DNA of 64,000 nt, from positions 87,789 to 151,788 of the forward strand of contig NZ_JADJNN010000022.1 in NCBI RefSeq assembly GCF_016714285.1. Direction: 5' to 3'. Shown piece by piece: positions 54,001 to 62,390 of this stretch. Source of the DNA: Nannocystis sp. (GTDB lineage: Bacteria; Myxococcota_A; Polyangia; Nannocystales; Nannocystaceae). The notes under the pieces were generated by a model. It made no database searches. It saw nothing but the letters and a program-made list of their open reading frames with translations, and was not told the origin of the DNA. Both the position numbers and the translations under genes were made by a program. Position 1 is the first letter of the stretch. Each line of letters begins with the position of its first letter.

Positions 54001-56149
54001 CCGCGCGCTCGCCCTCTGGCTCCTCGGGTTCGCGCTCGTGCGCGCGGGCTGGCGCGCGGGCTGGGGACGCACCCCGCGTGAGCCCGAGCCGCCGACCGGG
54101 AGCGCGGGCGCAGCTCGATCGGCGGCCGTGGTCGCGGTGTTCCTCGGCTCGCTGCTCGGCGCGTCGCAGGTCGCCAGCGCCGCGCCGACGCCGGAGCTGC
54201 TGGAGGAGCTCAAGGAGCGGGTGACCGCCGAGCGGGCGCAGGCGCCGACGCCCGAGTGCGCCCCGGACTGCGCGCTCGTCGTCCGGCTCGGCGTCGAGGT
54301 CGCGGCCCGCACGCTGCGCCTGAGCGCCGAGGTGCACATGGCAGGACCCGGCGTCTACCAGCTTCCGGGCTCGTTTGAGAGCTGGATGGCGCAGACGGTC
54401 GACGTCGACGGGCGACCGGCGGAGGAGCTGATAGCGATCGAGGGCGAGGTGTTCGTGCGCCTCGCCGAGGGCGTGCACCTCATCGAGCTCGCCGGACCGA
54501 TCGGCGTCGACGAGCTGAACCTCGGGCTCACCCATGAGCCGAAGCGCGTCGACGTCAAGGTGAAGGGGTGGGTCGTCGAGGGGGTCGATGAGGATGGCCA
54601 CGCGTCGAGCCTGCATCTCCTCGCGGAGGCCGCGGTGGCGTCCGAGGCGGCGGATGACGGTGCTCGCTCCGCCCCCGCCGAGGCCGCGCCAGAGGAGCGC
54701 GTCAGCCAGGACCTCCCGGCGTGGCTGAGCGTCGACCGGGAGATCGAGATCGGGCCGCGGTGGACGGTGCGGACGCTCGTCACCCGCCAGAACCACGGGC
54801 CCTCGCCGATCACCGTCCAGGTCCCGCTCCTCGCGGGCGAGAAGATGCTCGAGTCGAGCGCCAAGGTCAGCGATCCGAAGGCGACGGTCTCGCTCGACCA
54901 GGCGGGCGCCAAGGTCAGCTGGGTCTCGGTGCTGGAGCCCCGCGACACGCTCGTCCTGGGCGCCCCGCAGGGGAGCCCCTGGACCGAGAGCTGGACCGTC
55001 ACCTGCGGCGAGGCCTGGCAGTGCGCGATGACGGGGGTCCCAGCGACCCGCGTCGACGCTGGCACTTCGGTGTTTCATCCGTGGCCGGGCGAGACCCTCT
55101 CGCTCACGCTGCACCAGCCGCCGCCGATCGATGGGGCGCTCCTCACCGTCGACCATGTCACGCTCCGGTTGAAGGTCGCCGACTCGGGGACCGAGGCGCA
55201 GCTCGCCATGATGGTGCGGGCCGCGACCGTGACGACGCGCACCGTCACCCTCCCCGCCGGCGCGCACCTCGGGTCGGTGAAGATCGCGGGCGCCGAGGTG
55301 CCGATGGCCAGGGACGCGACGGAGCTGCGCCTGCCGCTTCAGCCCGGCGTCAGCGAGGTCGACATCGAGTGGAAGCAGGATGACGGGGTCCAGGCCGTCT
55401 ACGTCGCGCCGTCGGTCTCACTCGGCGGAGCCGCGGTCAACGCCCGGCTCGCCATTGACTTCGTCGACGACTCGGATCGGGTGATCCTGTGGACGGGCGG
55501 CAGCGCGGACGGCCCGATCGTCTGGCTCTGGCCCTGGTTCGGCGCGCTCGCCTTGCTCGCCGTGGTCCTCGGGCGGGCCCCTGGCGTGCCGCTGCGGCCC
55601 TGGAAATGGCTGGTCCTCGGGCTCGGCTTCAGCGCCGGGTTCATCCCTCTGCTCGCCGCGTGGTTCCTGCTCGTCGCCTGGCGCCCGGCGCTGGTCCGGC
55701 GGGTGACCAGCGACCACGGCTACAACGCGCTGCAATTCGGCTTTGTGTTGCTCACCGCCGCGGTGGTCATGGTGACCCTGGCGACCGGCAAGGCGCTGCT
55801 GACGAGCCCGGTCTGGACCCTCGTCGACAATTGGAGCGGCGACGACGGGCTCCTCCGCTGGTACAGCGATCGCGTCATGGACGCGACGCCGAGCGCGTGG
55901 ATCGTCTCGGTGCCGGCCTCGCTGTGGCGTGCGCTCTGGACCCTGTGGGCGGTCTGGGTCGCGTGGCAGTCGATCGGCTGGGGGCGCTGGGCCTGGCGTG
56001 CGCTCGGCGAGGGCGGATGGCTGCGGACGCCGCCGCCGACGCCGCCCGGCACAGACACGGACGTCGCCGAGGAGGTGGACGCGTCCGGGAAGGCGGACGT
56101 GTCGGGGGAGGCGGACGCGCCCGCGGAGCCGCGGAAGCAGCCGGATTAG
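51026..56149 (+). CDS. Giant membrane protein with internal AgmX/PglI-type domain
   Basis: 1707 residues. A signal peptide (LLAATVLLLGAPQAAAAPP) is followed by about 450 beta-rich residues (VWPQDIRVDGKPAVVVDEDG; RVDLRVSGRTRELTLPYPLW). Several membrane helices lie at about 502-680. Next come an acidic/basic linker, a Gly-rich stretch at about 750-810, and the AgmX C-terminal-type domain at about 820-915 (IVRAHINEVRYCYNQGLARD; AVNFTIDGDGKVSAAVVGES). A second half begins with a new signal-like helix at about 1031-1055 (VVAVFLGSLLGASQVASAAP). It repeats the beta-rich theme (VDVDGRPAEELIAIEGEVFV) and ends with further membrane helices. AgmX-type domains occur in gliding-motility and TonB-like envelope proteins. 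It looks like a fusion of two related genes. Confidence 0.85.
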   Translation: MATWTMNLWRLSLLAATVLLLGAPQAAAAPPASAAPASAVAPAPAVPPELQPWIEWVKGVELPPGECRDVDDEMICVWPTRLRVSVGKAGGSFELEVTAHDAESVLLPGDDSVWPQDIRVDGKPAVVVDEDGTPSVRLVVGRHRVSGVFRWSEVPDSLAVPPEVALVDLKRDGKAVAFPARQEGLLRLRDDDEAEEEEAEPEEDQAAGTEAVEDALRVEVSRWIRDGVPLTVVTRVDLRVSGRTRELTLPYPLWDDAELLRVDSDLPIDFGEARSLVLQAKSGSHTVTLEAALPRQPATLGPPELAEPWPADEVWVWKAARAGEAALGQVALSGGQAVDRSRTHAPAEWEGGATFRVGARTPLAFEVLQRGASETAPNELGLDRTMWFDMDGSGWSVVDVLRGQMHHGARLDLSAGALGSVIVNGKPQVVTSGVHGTPGVEVRAVDLDLHATWRGADAATALPLGGWSEPFDRVALHVELPRGWDVLRASGPGSMRSTWIESWRPLDLLLLLGVCVLIGRMVSPWLGVAALLGLGLAYTRSGDGYALLVLLIAILTVLAAQLRRDRGPWARRALQWLWLAGAGLLTAWMIWKVPVGVREVWQGGDSALSHRDLERELGQLAELEAVGVALVLVVYGLAWMIARARGASHKAAIAFAVLVGGAIVVGLALVTTRGDMIAGPTAAVSEEEPPEDWEETDEEVGGTGQRHKGEEGKMGRPTSRRKSGLYAMKGPKDAVSVDNEVWGGLGGQEVGEAYGVGGLGLVGTGRGGGGTGEGTIGLGNTGLIGKGGGGGTGEGYGRGAGAGFGGRGTSVPTVRQAKATVSGALDRDIIRRIVRAHINEVRYCYNQGLARDPALRGRVAVNFTIDGDGKVSAAVVGESTLRDAAVGTCIAAAVKRWTFPKPKSGTVEVSYPFVLETDGASAGGEAASAGERYVLDADLPKAPPSALPQTGEGTPEWSGRRWSLDIDHAVKPDETVSLWLLSPTVSKALALLRALALWLLGFALVRAGWRAGWGRTPREPEPPTGSAGAARSAAVVAVFLGSLLGASQVASAAPTPELLEELKERVTAERAQAPTPECAPDCALVVRLGVEVAARTLRLSAEVHMAGPGVYQLPGSFESWMAQTVDVDGRPAEELIAIEGEVFVRLAEGVHLIELAGPIGVDELNLGLTHEPKRVDVKVKGWVVEGVDEDGHASSLHLLAEAAVASEAADDGARSAPAEAAPEERVSQDLPAWLSVDREIEIGPRWTVRTLVTRQNHGPSPITVQVPLLAGEKMLESSAKVSDPKATVSLDQAGAKVSWVSVLEPRDTLVLGAPQGSPWTESWTVTCGEAWQCAMTGVPATRVDAGTSVFHPWPGETLSLTLHQPPPIDGALLTVDHVTLRLKVADSGTEAQLAMMVRAATVTTRTVTLPAGAHLGSVKIAGAEVPMARDATELRLPLQPGVSEVDIEWKQDDGVQAVYVAPSVSLGGAAVNARLAIDFVDDSDRVILWTGGSADGPIVWLWPWFGALALLAVVLGRAPGVPLRPWKWLVLGLGFSAGFIPLLAAWFLLVAWRPALVRRVTSDHGYNALQFGFVLLTAAVVMVTLATGKALLTSPVWTLVDNWSGDDGLLRWYSDRVMDATPSAWIVSVPASLWRALWTLWAVWVAWQSIGWGRWAWRALGEGGWLRTPPPTPPGTDTDVAEEVDASGKADVSGEADAPAEPRKQPD

Positions 56150-56264
56150 CTCGCGGTGGTGCGGAGCCGCGGCGACGATGACCGCGTCGAGGTCGCCGAG
56201 GGCCGCAAGCGACGGGGTGCCCATGCAGCCGAGGCCGATAGTGGAGATCAGTACGTCGCTACCC

Positions 56265-57158
56265 TCAGCTCGGATTGAGCTGGATCGCGGGGCCGTCGGC
56301 GGCGACGACCTGCAGCGAGGGGGCGTCCTGGTCGTCGCTGAACGCGAAGACGTGGACGAGGATGCCGAGGCCGGGGGTCAGGGCGGCGCCGGGGATGTTC
56401 CACACGGCGTCCGGGGTCTGGTCGTTGTCGACGTCGAGGCCCACCACGAGGTCGCTGTCGGGCACGTCGGCGTTGCCCGAGGCCTTGAACGGGAAGTCGG
56501 GGATCAGCGGTGACAGCATGTCGGCGCTCGGGCCGGCCCACACGTCGACCTCGGCGAAGGCGGCCCCGGCGGCGGCGTGGGTGACCTGCAGGCGGACCTG
56601 GGCCGCGTCGATGCCGCCGAGGTCGTCCTCGAGGCGGATTACGTCGAAGGTGTTGTTCCCGAGCTTGCCGAGCGCGACCACTGTGTAGATCTTGCCGGCC
56701 TCGTACTGCAGGGCGGGCACGCTGAACACCGCGTCCTCGATCGGGCTGCCGTCGGCGGCGATGGCGAAGGAGTACTCGCCCGCCGGCACGATCACGGTGC
56801 CCGAGCTCTTGAGCGGCAGGCCGTCGACCACCGGCGCCCCGCCGTCACCGTTGGCGAAGATGTCGACGGCCGGCGCGTCGGGCGCGAGGTGAATGACGCG
56901 AATGGTGGTGGTCTCCACGTCGCCCGTGGTGCCCGGGTCCGTGGTGGTCGGCGCGTCGGTGGCGCTCGCGTCGGTGGCGCTCGCGTCGGTGGCGCTCGCG
57001 TCGGTGCCGGTCGGGTTGACCGTCGTGCTCGCGTCGGTGGCAGCGCTGGTGGTGGCGCCGCTCTCGGTGGTGTCGGAGCCGTCGTCGCTGCAAGCGCCGA
57101 GAGCCAGAGTGATCGTGAGGAGGGGAATGCTCAGGGTACGATTGTTCATATCGGCCAT
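56265..57158 (-). CDS. DUF4397 lipoprotein
   Basis: 297 residues. Lipobox LALGACS near residue 23, then a Thr/Ser/Asp linker containing four ATDAS units coded by a 15-base tandem repeat. The rest is two DUF4397-type modules: TTIRVIHLAPDAPAVDIFAN, SSGTVIVPAGEYSFAIAADG and YTVVALGKLG; then VRLQVTHAAAGAAFAEVDVW and PFKASGNADVPDSDLVVGLD. DUF4397 proteins are exported beta-sandwich proteins of unknown role. ATG 57158 or 57149 may be the start. It is the last clearly intact gene before the decay region. Confidence 0.85.
   Translation of the reverse strand: MADMNNRTLSIPLLTITLALGACSDDGSDTTESGATTSAATDASTTVNPTGTDASATDASATDASATDAPTTTDPGTTGDVETTTIRVIHLAPDAPAVDIFANGDGGAPVVDGLPLKSSGTVIVPAGEYSFAIAADGSPIEDAVFSVPALQYEAGKIYTVVALGKLGNNTFDVIRLEDDLGGIDAAQVRLQVTHAAAGAAFAEVDVWAGPSADMLSPLIPDFPFKASGNADVPDSDLVVGLDVDNDQTPDAVWNIPGAALTPGLGILVHVFAFSDDQDAPSLQVVAADGPAIQLNPS
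56943..57005. repeat. Tandem 15-base repeat coding for the ATDAS linker
   Basis: The unit GCGTCGGTGGCGCTC recurs about four times in a row. It codes for the linker of the DUF4397 lipoprotein and is not a CRISPR. Confidence 0.7.
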
Positions 57159-57266
57159 GTTGTTCGTGCCGGTCAGGCACCTAATGGGGGGACCTCGAAA
57201 CGCTCTGTGGGGCCAAGCCCAAGGCGCGCCAAGACTGAACAGGGTCTCCTCCTAAGTCAAGGAACC

Positions 57267-57295
57267 TTGGACAAACTTTAAACAGATCATCTATA
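57267..57295 (+). promoter_or_regulatory. Weak promoter-like sequence at the edge of the decay region
   Basis: TTGGAC at 57267-57272 and TCTATA at 57290-57295 are 17 bases apart in a locally AT-rich stretch. No intact gene follows, so it may be a relic. Confidence 0.25.
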
Positions 57296-57385
57296 GGAGC
57301 CGGAATTCGAGCGTTTCCCGGCTAAGCGCAAAGTGCGCTGTCCAGGGTCGCGTCCGAATGGTCGCCTACGAGCGCTCGCGCGCGC

Positions 57386-57504
57386 TCAATGCGCGGGAGC
57401 GCGGATGGAAGCGTGGACACGCCCTCCCGGCGTCGAGAGTGAGAGGATCCGCAGCAAATCGCCGGTGTCGAGCCGCAAGAGTGTCCGGTCGATCTCATGG
57501 GACG
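57386..57504 (-). pseudogene. Short remnant with a SHEID motif, related to 63832-63968
   Basis: On the minus strand a frame reads SHEIDRTLLRLDTGDLLRIL. At nucleotide level GAGATCGAC and the following GACACTCTTGCG block match the remnant at 63832-63968. The two pieces lie near the two ends of the decay island. The parent family is unknown to me. Confidence 0.4.
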
Positions 57505-57583
57505 GAAGCGGTCGAGCACGTTGAGGGCCCAGGGGACCCGGTCGGCGATGACCCTCAGGTAGGGCTCCCACATGTCCGAGGCT
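57505..57583 (-). mobile_element. Fragment of an ISL3-family transposase gene
   Basis: About 25 codons on the minus strand read SDMWEPYLRVIADRVPWALN followed by VLDRF. This is the typical catalytic-core block of ISL3 (IS204/IS1001/IS1165) transposases, where a D-M-W-x-P-Y start and a V-L-D-R-F-H end are standard. Sequence on both sides is unrelated, so only a sliver is left. It abuts the start of homology in the helical-family remnant at 57585, so it may mark an old insertion or deletion end. Confidence 0.6.
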
Positions 57584-57584
57584 G

Positions 57585-57800
57585 TCGGGCAGCGGCGCTC
57601 GAGGAGGCCCTCGCGCGCGAGGCACCCATCGCGTCACCACGGATCCGTGGGGTGCTGGCGATCAGTGCGGTGTCGTTGTGGAGCGCGGCTGGAGCACTAC
57701 CCCGGGCGATCGGACTCGCCGACGAATTTCTCGGCGAGTCGACGTTGCCCACAGGTGAACGAGATAGCCTGGCGAAGCTCTTCGAAGAGATCGTCGGTGC
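57585..57800 (+). pseudogene. Fragment of a helical protein family (copy A)
   Basis: The plus strand reads RAAALEEALAREAPIASPRI, RGVLAISAVSLWSAAGALPR and AIGLADEFLGESTLPTGERD. The same family recurs, also broken, at 61883-62260. The start of this copy is missing, cut next to the ISL3 fragment. The family is unknown to me; it looks like TPR-type helices. Confidence 0.6.
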
Positions 57801-58134
57801 CGAGGAGGCGGATGTACTTGCGGGCGAGGCGGGCGAGAGGGCCGATGCGGAGGTCCAGCCATCCGCCCTGGCCGCGGTAGCTCATTCGGGAGGCAATGTA
57901 GATGCCCGGGGCGTCGGTCGCGGGCATGGGCTTGAAGACGGGGGTCGAATTGCTGGTGGGCCAGCGCCTGGGCTCTGAGCGCGGCGAGCTGCCGGAGGTA
58001 CGCGGGCGTGCCCACCTTGCCCGGCCGTGCGGGCCGCCGAACATGGCGAGCACAGCCTCGGGCACGCCGCCGAGCGTCTGGGCGGCGGGCTGCGGGCCCG
58101 GCATGTCCCCGAACGACCCGACGGTAGCCGACAC
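57785..58134 (-). pseudogene. Frameshifted remnant of an unidentified gene
   Basis: Several minus-strand frames carry parts that read like protein: QTLGGVPEAVLAMFGGPHGR, then VGTPAYLRQLAALRAQALAH, then APGIYIASRMSYRGQGGWLD and LRIGPLARLARKYIRLLG. They lie in order but in different frames, so at least two shifts are needed. I cannot name the family, and part of the signal could be chance. Confidence 0.4.
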
Positions 58135-58142
58135 TGGGGGGA

Positions 58143-58530
58143 GACCGCGATGTCGCCGACGGATGGTAGCGGCGAGACCGGGATCGGTGGGACGACCGCC
58201 GACTCCGACTTCGAGGAGCGGTGTCTCAAAGTTGCTTCAGGTCCGGCGGGCTCCGCATTGGTCGCGGAGTTGTGCGCGTGCAGGGTGGCGAACGGAACGG
58301 ATCCGGACATCGCGACCTGCATCGACAAGATGACCCGCGGCGACGACGATGGAGCGTGCATATGCGCTTATTACGTCGACCATCCCGAGGACAAGCATAT
58401 GTCGAATGCTCGATCGCTGCCGACGAAAAGGCTGCGACCTGCGTCGACCTCGTGCCGGTCGGCGATGCCGGCCCAACGGCGCCCGGTGCGCTTCTTCGGC
58501 CACAGGTGGATTGCTCGGAGTTCGCCGGGT
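58143..58530 (+). pseudogene. Remnant of a cysteine-rich lipoprotein gene
   Basis: The plus strand reads a linker (TDGSGETGIGGTTADSDFEE) and a cysteine-rich domain (CLKVASG, ELCACRVANGTDPDIATCID, GACICAYYVDHPED). Near 58390-58405 it continues in another frame (YVECSIAADEKAATCVDLVP). The signal peptide is missing upstream of about 58140. It runs into the oppositely oriented fibro-slime fragment. It resembles other cysteine-rich surface lipoproteins of the window. Confidence 0.6.
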
Positions 58531-58840
58531 TCACTGCGGCTGGGAGCAGATCGTGGTGTCGATGCGGAAGTTCGATTGGGTGGTGTGGCGCTCGGCGTGG
58601 AAGACGTCGAGGGTGTAGGTGAGGCCCATGGCCAGCCCGAGGTTGTCGAGGGCGACGCTGCCGGGGCTGTTGCCGTGGACACCGCCGATGTCGATGACGA
58701 GCTTCTTGTTGATGAAGACCCACACGTCGTCGTCACCCGTGAAGGTGAAGGTCTCGCCGCCGGTGTAGGTGAATGCGGTGTGGATCTCGGTCGTGAAGTG
58801 GAAGTTGTCTATGTGTAGGGGGCTCAATTCGGCCGAATTC
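58531..58840 (-). pseudogene. C-terminal fragment of a fibro-slime domain protein
   Basis: From about 58840 down to a TGA at 58531-58533 the minus strand reads LSPLHIDNFHFTTEIHTAFT, YTGGETFTFTGDDDVWVFIN, KKLVIDIGGVHG and LGLTYTL-type sequence (GLAMGLTYTLDVFHAERHTT). This is the end of a fibro-slime domain, common in exported adhesins. Codons upstream of SPLHID are unrelated AT-rich sequence with a short direct repeat (AAAATCGATCC twice), so the signal peptide and front half are lost. Confidence 0.8.
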
Positions 58841-59026
58841 GAGGACTTTGGTCTGGAGCACCGAAAATCGATCCAAAATCGATCCAAATTCTGGCCAGGC
58901 GACGGGATCGCGTGGCCGCGCATCCGGGGCTGGGAGGGCAGGGAATGGGGTTCTCGAGTTGGCGGCGGGGAGCGCGCGAGGACCATGAGGCCCGTGTCGG
59001 CCGCCTGAGCGGGGCGCGAGACGTGC

Positions 59027-59032
59027 TACGGT
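59027..59032 (+). promoter_or_regulatory. Candidate -10 element (TACGGT) of a dead gene
   Basis: TACGGT ends 6 bases before GTG 59039, the likely former start of the remnant there. Confidence 0.35.
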
Positions 59033-59038
59033 CCCGGC

Positions 59039-59240
59039 GTGGACGCCGCGGACATTCGTGCCCTCCGTACAGCGGGACTGGCAGCTGGCGATTACAAGGC
59101 GCGCGCGTGGAGCCGGTCAGGGCCTGGCCCAGCGAGCTGGACAGGCGGGCGACCTCGAGTGGTGCGTGTGTGCCGTGCCCTGAGGTCCGTCCCGTGGCCT
59201 TGAGCGAGGCGCTCTGCCTCGACGCGCTGGATCAGAGCAG
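59039..59240 (+). pseudogene. N-terminal remnant of an unidentified gene
   Basis: From GTG 59039 the frame reads MDAADIRALRTAGLAAGDYK and then loses sense after about 25 codons. Later pieces in other frames (GDLEWCVCAVP; RPVALSEALCLDALDQS) seem to continue the same helical protein. At least two shifts are needed. It ends against the minus-strand membrane-gene remnant. Confidence 0.45.
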
Positions 59241-59553
59241 GCCTTGTTCGGGTGGTGGTAGTTCAGTGACCGGCGGCGTCGTAGGCGAACTCTCAAATAG
59301 CGCTCCAGTAACGCGACGATAGATAGGGGCCCGACCCCGGCGAGCATGGCGCTTGCCCACATGGGGGTCGATCCATTCACGAATATGCCGAGCATCATCA
59401 GCCACAGGAAGACGAAGACACCGGTTGGGGTCCTGCGATTCTCCAGACATCACGTCGCTTCCAGGAAGGCGGTCGTGGGCAAGAAGCCTAGCCGTTGCGG
59501 GCGATCGAGGTGGGCGACCTCGGTCTCAGGGGGCGCGGTGCCAGCGCTGTCAT
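59236..59553 (-). pseudogene. Decayed paralogue of the small membrane protein at 28735-29049
   Basis: From ATG 59553 the pieces line up with the intact gene in three frames: MTALAPRP, then LDRPQRLGFLPTTAF, then WKRRDVWRIA, then VFVFLWLMMLGIFVNGSTPM and ALLERYLR. At least three single-base shifts interrupt it. TACACT and GGAGG precede the start just as TACACT precedes the intact gene. It lies directly downstream of the dead cysteine-rich gene, the same order as at 28 kb. Confidence 0.75.
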
Positions 59554-59605
59554 GGTCGCCTCCGAGTGTACACCCTTCGTATTGGAAGGCACACAAATGC
59601 TCTCG

Positions 59606-60312
59606 TCACGAGATCGGGCAGTCGGGCTTGCACTCCTTGTTGCAGTCGATGCCGTCGAGGAGGGCGTCGTCCGCGGTACCCGCCCCGACCACCGCAGGCC
59701 GCACAACCAAACCCAAATCCACCCGCGCAGCATGCCGCGCCGGCGATCCACACGAGCGCCCTCAATCCCCACTTGGTCGCCCCGCACGCCGGATTACCGG
59801 CCATGGGGTCGGGGGAAGCGTGCCCAGCCATCCAGAGACAGCCGTGTGCAGACGAGGATCGGTCAGGACGGCCCAGTAGACGAGCATCAGCTTCGGCGCA
59901 TCGTGTGCGAGTTCTGCCTCCATGGTCGGCGACATCCAAACCCGATGGTCTTCGGCCCCGTAGACCTGGCGAATCTGCATATGCGAGACTCCCCGAATCG
60001 AGAAGTGCGCCTCGGCAATCGGGTTTTCGACGTGGTTCCACAGGTCGATCCGCAACTGACCGGGCGCACCGGACCCCCGGAGGCGAAACCGGGCCGTGAT
60101 GGAGAGGTGGCCCGGCTCTACCTGCTGGGGTTCAATCGAAAGGATGCGAGGGCGTGCTCGCGCGAGCTTCTGAAGCTCGTTCGCGGCCTCGGCACTCGAC
60201 AGATCGGGCGACGGAAACGGGTGCGGGGCCGGGACGGGGACATTGCCTTGACTGGGAAGGATGCATCGATGAGAAACGTGGCAAGGGTGAGCGTAGCCGT
60301 GGACATGCTCAT
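59606..60312 (-). pseudogene. Decayed paralogue of the cysteine-rich precursor-like gene at 28015-28698
   Basis: The copy starts near ATG 60312 or 60306 and ends with TGA at 59606-59608. Matching pieces, in order and in changing frames: STATLTLATFLIDASF; ITARFRLRGSGAPGQLRIDL; EAHFSIRGVSHMQIRQVYGA; GNPACGATKWGLRALVWIAG; and DGIDCNKECKPDCPIS. Three shifts are needed (near 60245, 59800 and 59690). All eight C-terminal cysteines of the intact paralogue are present in the decayed one. Confidence 0.8.
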
Positions 60313-60475
60313 GGACTCGGCACGGGCACGACGACTGTTGCACTCGATGCACAGATTCCAGGCGGGGCCCTGGCGACCTCGCCCTCCGGGCGACTCGGTC
60401 GGACCCCCGTCGCCTGGTGTCGCGGTTTCGTACTTGCAGGTGGGGATTGCGCCCATCGCGTGGTAAGAAAGGGCG

Positions 60476-61885
60476 GTGAGCAGACGCCGAGAGAGGCTCA
60501 TCCAGGGCAGCCAGAGCTTGCCGGTCGACGCCGCCTCGCGGTGCTCCGCGGCGATGCCGACGGCACCATGGCGGTCAGGATCAGCGCTCGCGGCTCCTCA
60601 CGGCGGAGATCGTCGGCATGTTGGAGCGGGCAGGGCCCCTGGTCCGTGGCGCGAGCGAAGTGGTCGCGTGGCAGCTCAATGCGATCGCGGCGCAGGGTGA
60701 GACGTGCTTGAAGCGCGGAGAGGTCAGGAGGCCGTCGTCGTCTTCTCAACACTGGGCGCCGGCATATGCGCGGGCTACGAGCTGATCTGGGATGAGAGAG
60801 CGAGGTCGGCATGGTGCTCGACCGGTGCGTCAAGGGACTCGAGGCTTGCCTCGACCGGGCCGCCACCAGCACACGTGGCGACATCCTCGGTGCGCTCCTC
60901 GACATCGCGGTGTGGGAGCGGACGGGCGGAGGCTATGGCGTCGGCGAACGAGCGGCCGAGCTTGTCCTCGCCCGGTCGACGGTCGACGAAGGCGGCGGGC
61001 GATCGCGGCGGCGGCCGCGTCTGTGCTGCAGCAGGCGGTGCTCCCGCGCGCCAGCGCCTCGGGACCTTCGTGGTCCAGCTCGGTGGTGGCGCGGAGGTGG
61101 AGCGCGCGGCGCTGCTGCAGGAGAAAGGCGATCAGCATCGGCGGATCGCGCGACTACTCGCGCTGCACGAGCCGAAGGAGGCAGCCCAGGTCTTGACGGA
61201 GCTCGATGACCCGGGCGAACGGACTCGCTGCGCCGAGCTCTTCATTGAGCACGGCTACCCCGACGAGGGCATAAGATCATGGAGGGGCGGTCGCTACTCG
61301 CGGTACACCCGGTCGGCGACAGACGCTGACCTGGCTTTACGGACAGGCGACTGGCGAGGGCGACGACAAGGCCGCCGCGACGTGGGCCGAGGAGATTTTC
61401 CGTGAAGCGCCGAGCGTCGAGCACTGGGGGTTACTCCGCGCGTCGGCGAGAGGACGCTCCGGCATCAGCTCCGCCGCGAGCTCCTCGGGCGGGAGAACAC
61501 GTGCTCCTCATCGAGATCCTCCTGTCGGAGAACAAGGCCCGCGAGGCGCTCTCCAAGTTCCGCTCGGTGAAGGCTCGCACGCCGCGTGTGCTCGCGGCGA
61601 TGCAACGGATCGCCGATGGTGTCGCGGCGCGACGTCCCCGCGACGCAGCGCGGCTGTACGCGGAGATCGCCGACCATCACGGGATGGCGGACGAGCACAG
61701 ATCGCCGTCGAACTCGTCTTTCGCGGCTGGTTGTTCGCCGCCGCAGGCCACGCGATCTTGGCGACCCGGCATCTCACGGATTTTTGTCGGCGTCATGCGG
61801 GCCGCGATGAGTTGATCGCACGGATCGAAGCATTCGTCTACGCCACGGATACAGCCGGGCGAGCAAGGACCGGTGTGAAGGCATG
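60476..61885 (+). pseudogene. Large decayed helical-repeat gene
   Basis: Pieces in changing frames run in one direction over 1.4 kb: DQRSRLLTAEIVGMLERAGP; VVFSTLGAGICAGYELIWDE; MVLDRCVKGLEACLDRAATS; ALLQEKGDQHRRIARLLALH; GDDKAAATWAEEIFREAPSV; LLIEILLSENKAREALSKFR; AVELVFRGWLFAAAGHAILA; RDELIARIEAFVYATDTAGR. The later half recalls the helical region of SWIM-type or TPR proteins, but this is weak. GTG 60476 may be the former start. More than five shifts make a product impossible. The final TGA overlaps the ATG of the next remnant, so they were once an operon. Confidence 0.6.
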
Positions 61886-62260
61886 AGCCGCGATATGTTC
61901 AACGACCCTCGCAGTCACGAGGCCGACGACCCGGCCTTGGAGGCAAGAATACTCGGGCGCCGTGGGGAGCACGTCGGCGCACGCGAGTTGTATCGCCGGG
62001 CCGCGGCGCTCGAGGAGGCCCTTGCACGCGGACACGCGGTCTCCTCACCCGGCAGCGAGGTGTGCTGGCGATCAGCGCGGTCTCCTGTGGGGCGCAGCAG
62101 GGGCGCTGGAGCGGGCGATCAGCCTCGCCGACGGATTCCTGACCGACCATGCGTTGCCGGCGAGCGAACGAACCAGCCTGGCAAAGCTGGCGGAGGATTC
62201 CGCACGCGTGCCGCGCAAGAGCATACTCATGCCTCCCGGGCCGAGCTGATGGAGGACGCG
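61883..62260 (+). pseudogene. Decayed gene of a helical protein family (copy B)
   Basis: From ATG 61883 it reads MSRDMFNDPRSHEADDPALE, then RELYRRAAALEEALAR, then in other frames GVLAIS-like sequence, LLWGAAGALERAISLADGFL and DHALPASERTSLAKLAEDSA. It is the same family as copy A at 57585-57800 and supplies the N-terminus that copy A lacks. At least two shifts are present. The family is unknown to me. Confidence 0.62.
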
Positions 62261-62390
62261 GCGGTCCGGGCCGCAGCACACGCATGACTCAATGGAGGTG
62301 CTGGCGACGGTCGCTAGTCGGCGGCGGAGGAGGGTCTGCAAGTTCGTCGTCGTGCTGCGCATGGCTCCCGGGCGCGCACCGCGGGCAAGA

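Noticed and set aside
56943..57005. Short tandem repeats that might suggest a CRISPR array
   Set aside because: The repeats are contiguous, in frame and code for a protein linker; there are no spacers.
58531..58986. Fibro-slime protein as an intact 151-residue gene
   Set aside because: The first 50 codons are unrelated AT-rich sequence with no signal peptide; only the C-terminal domain is real.
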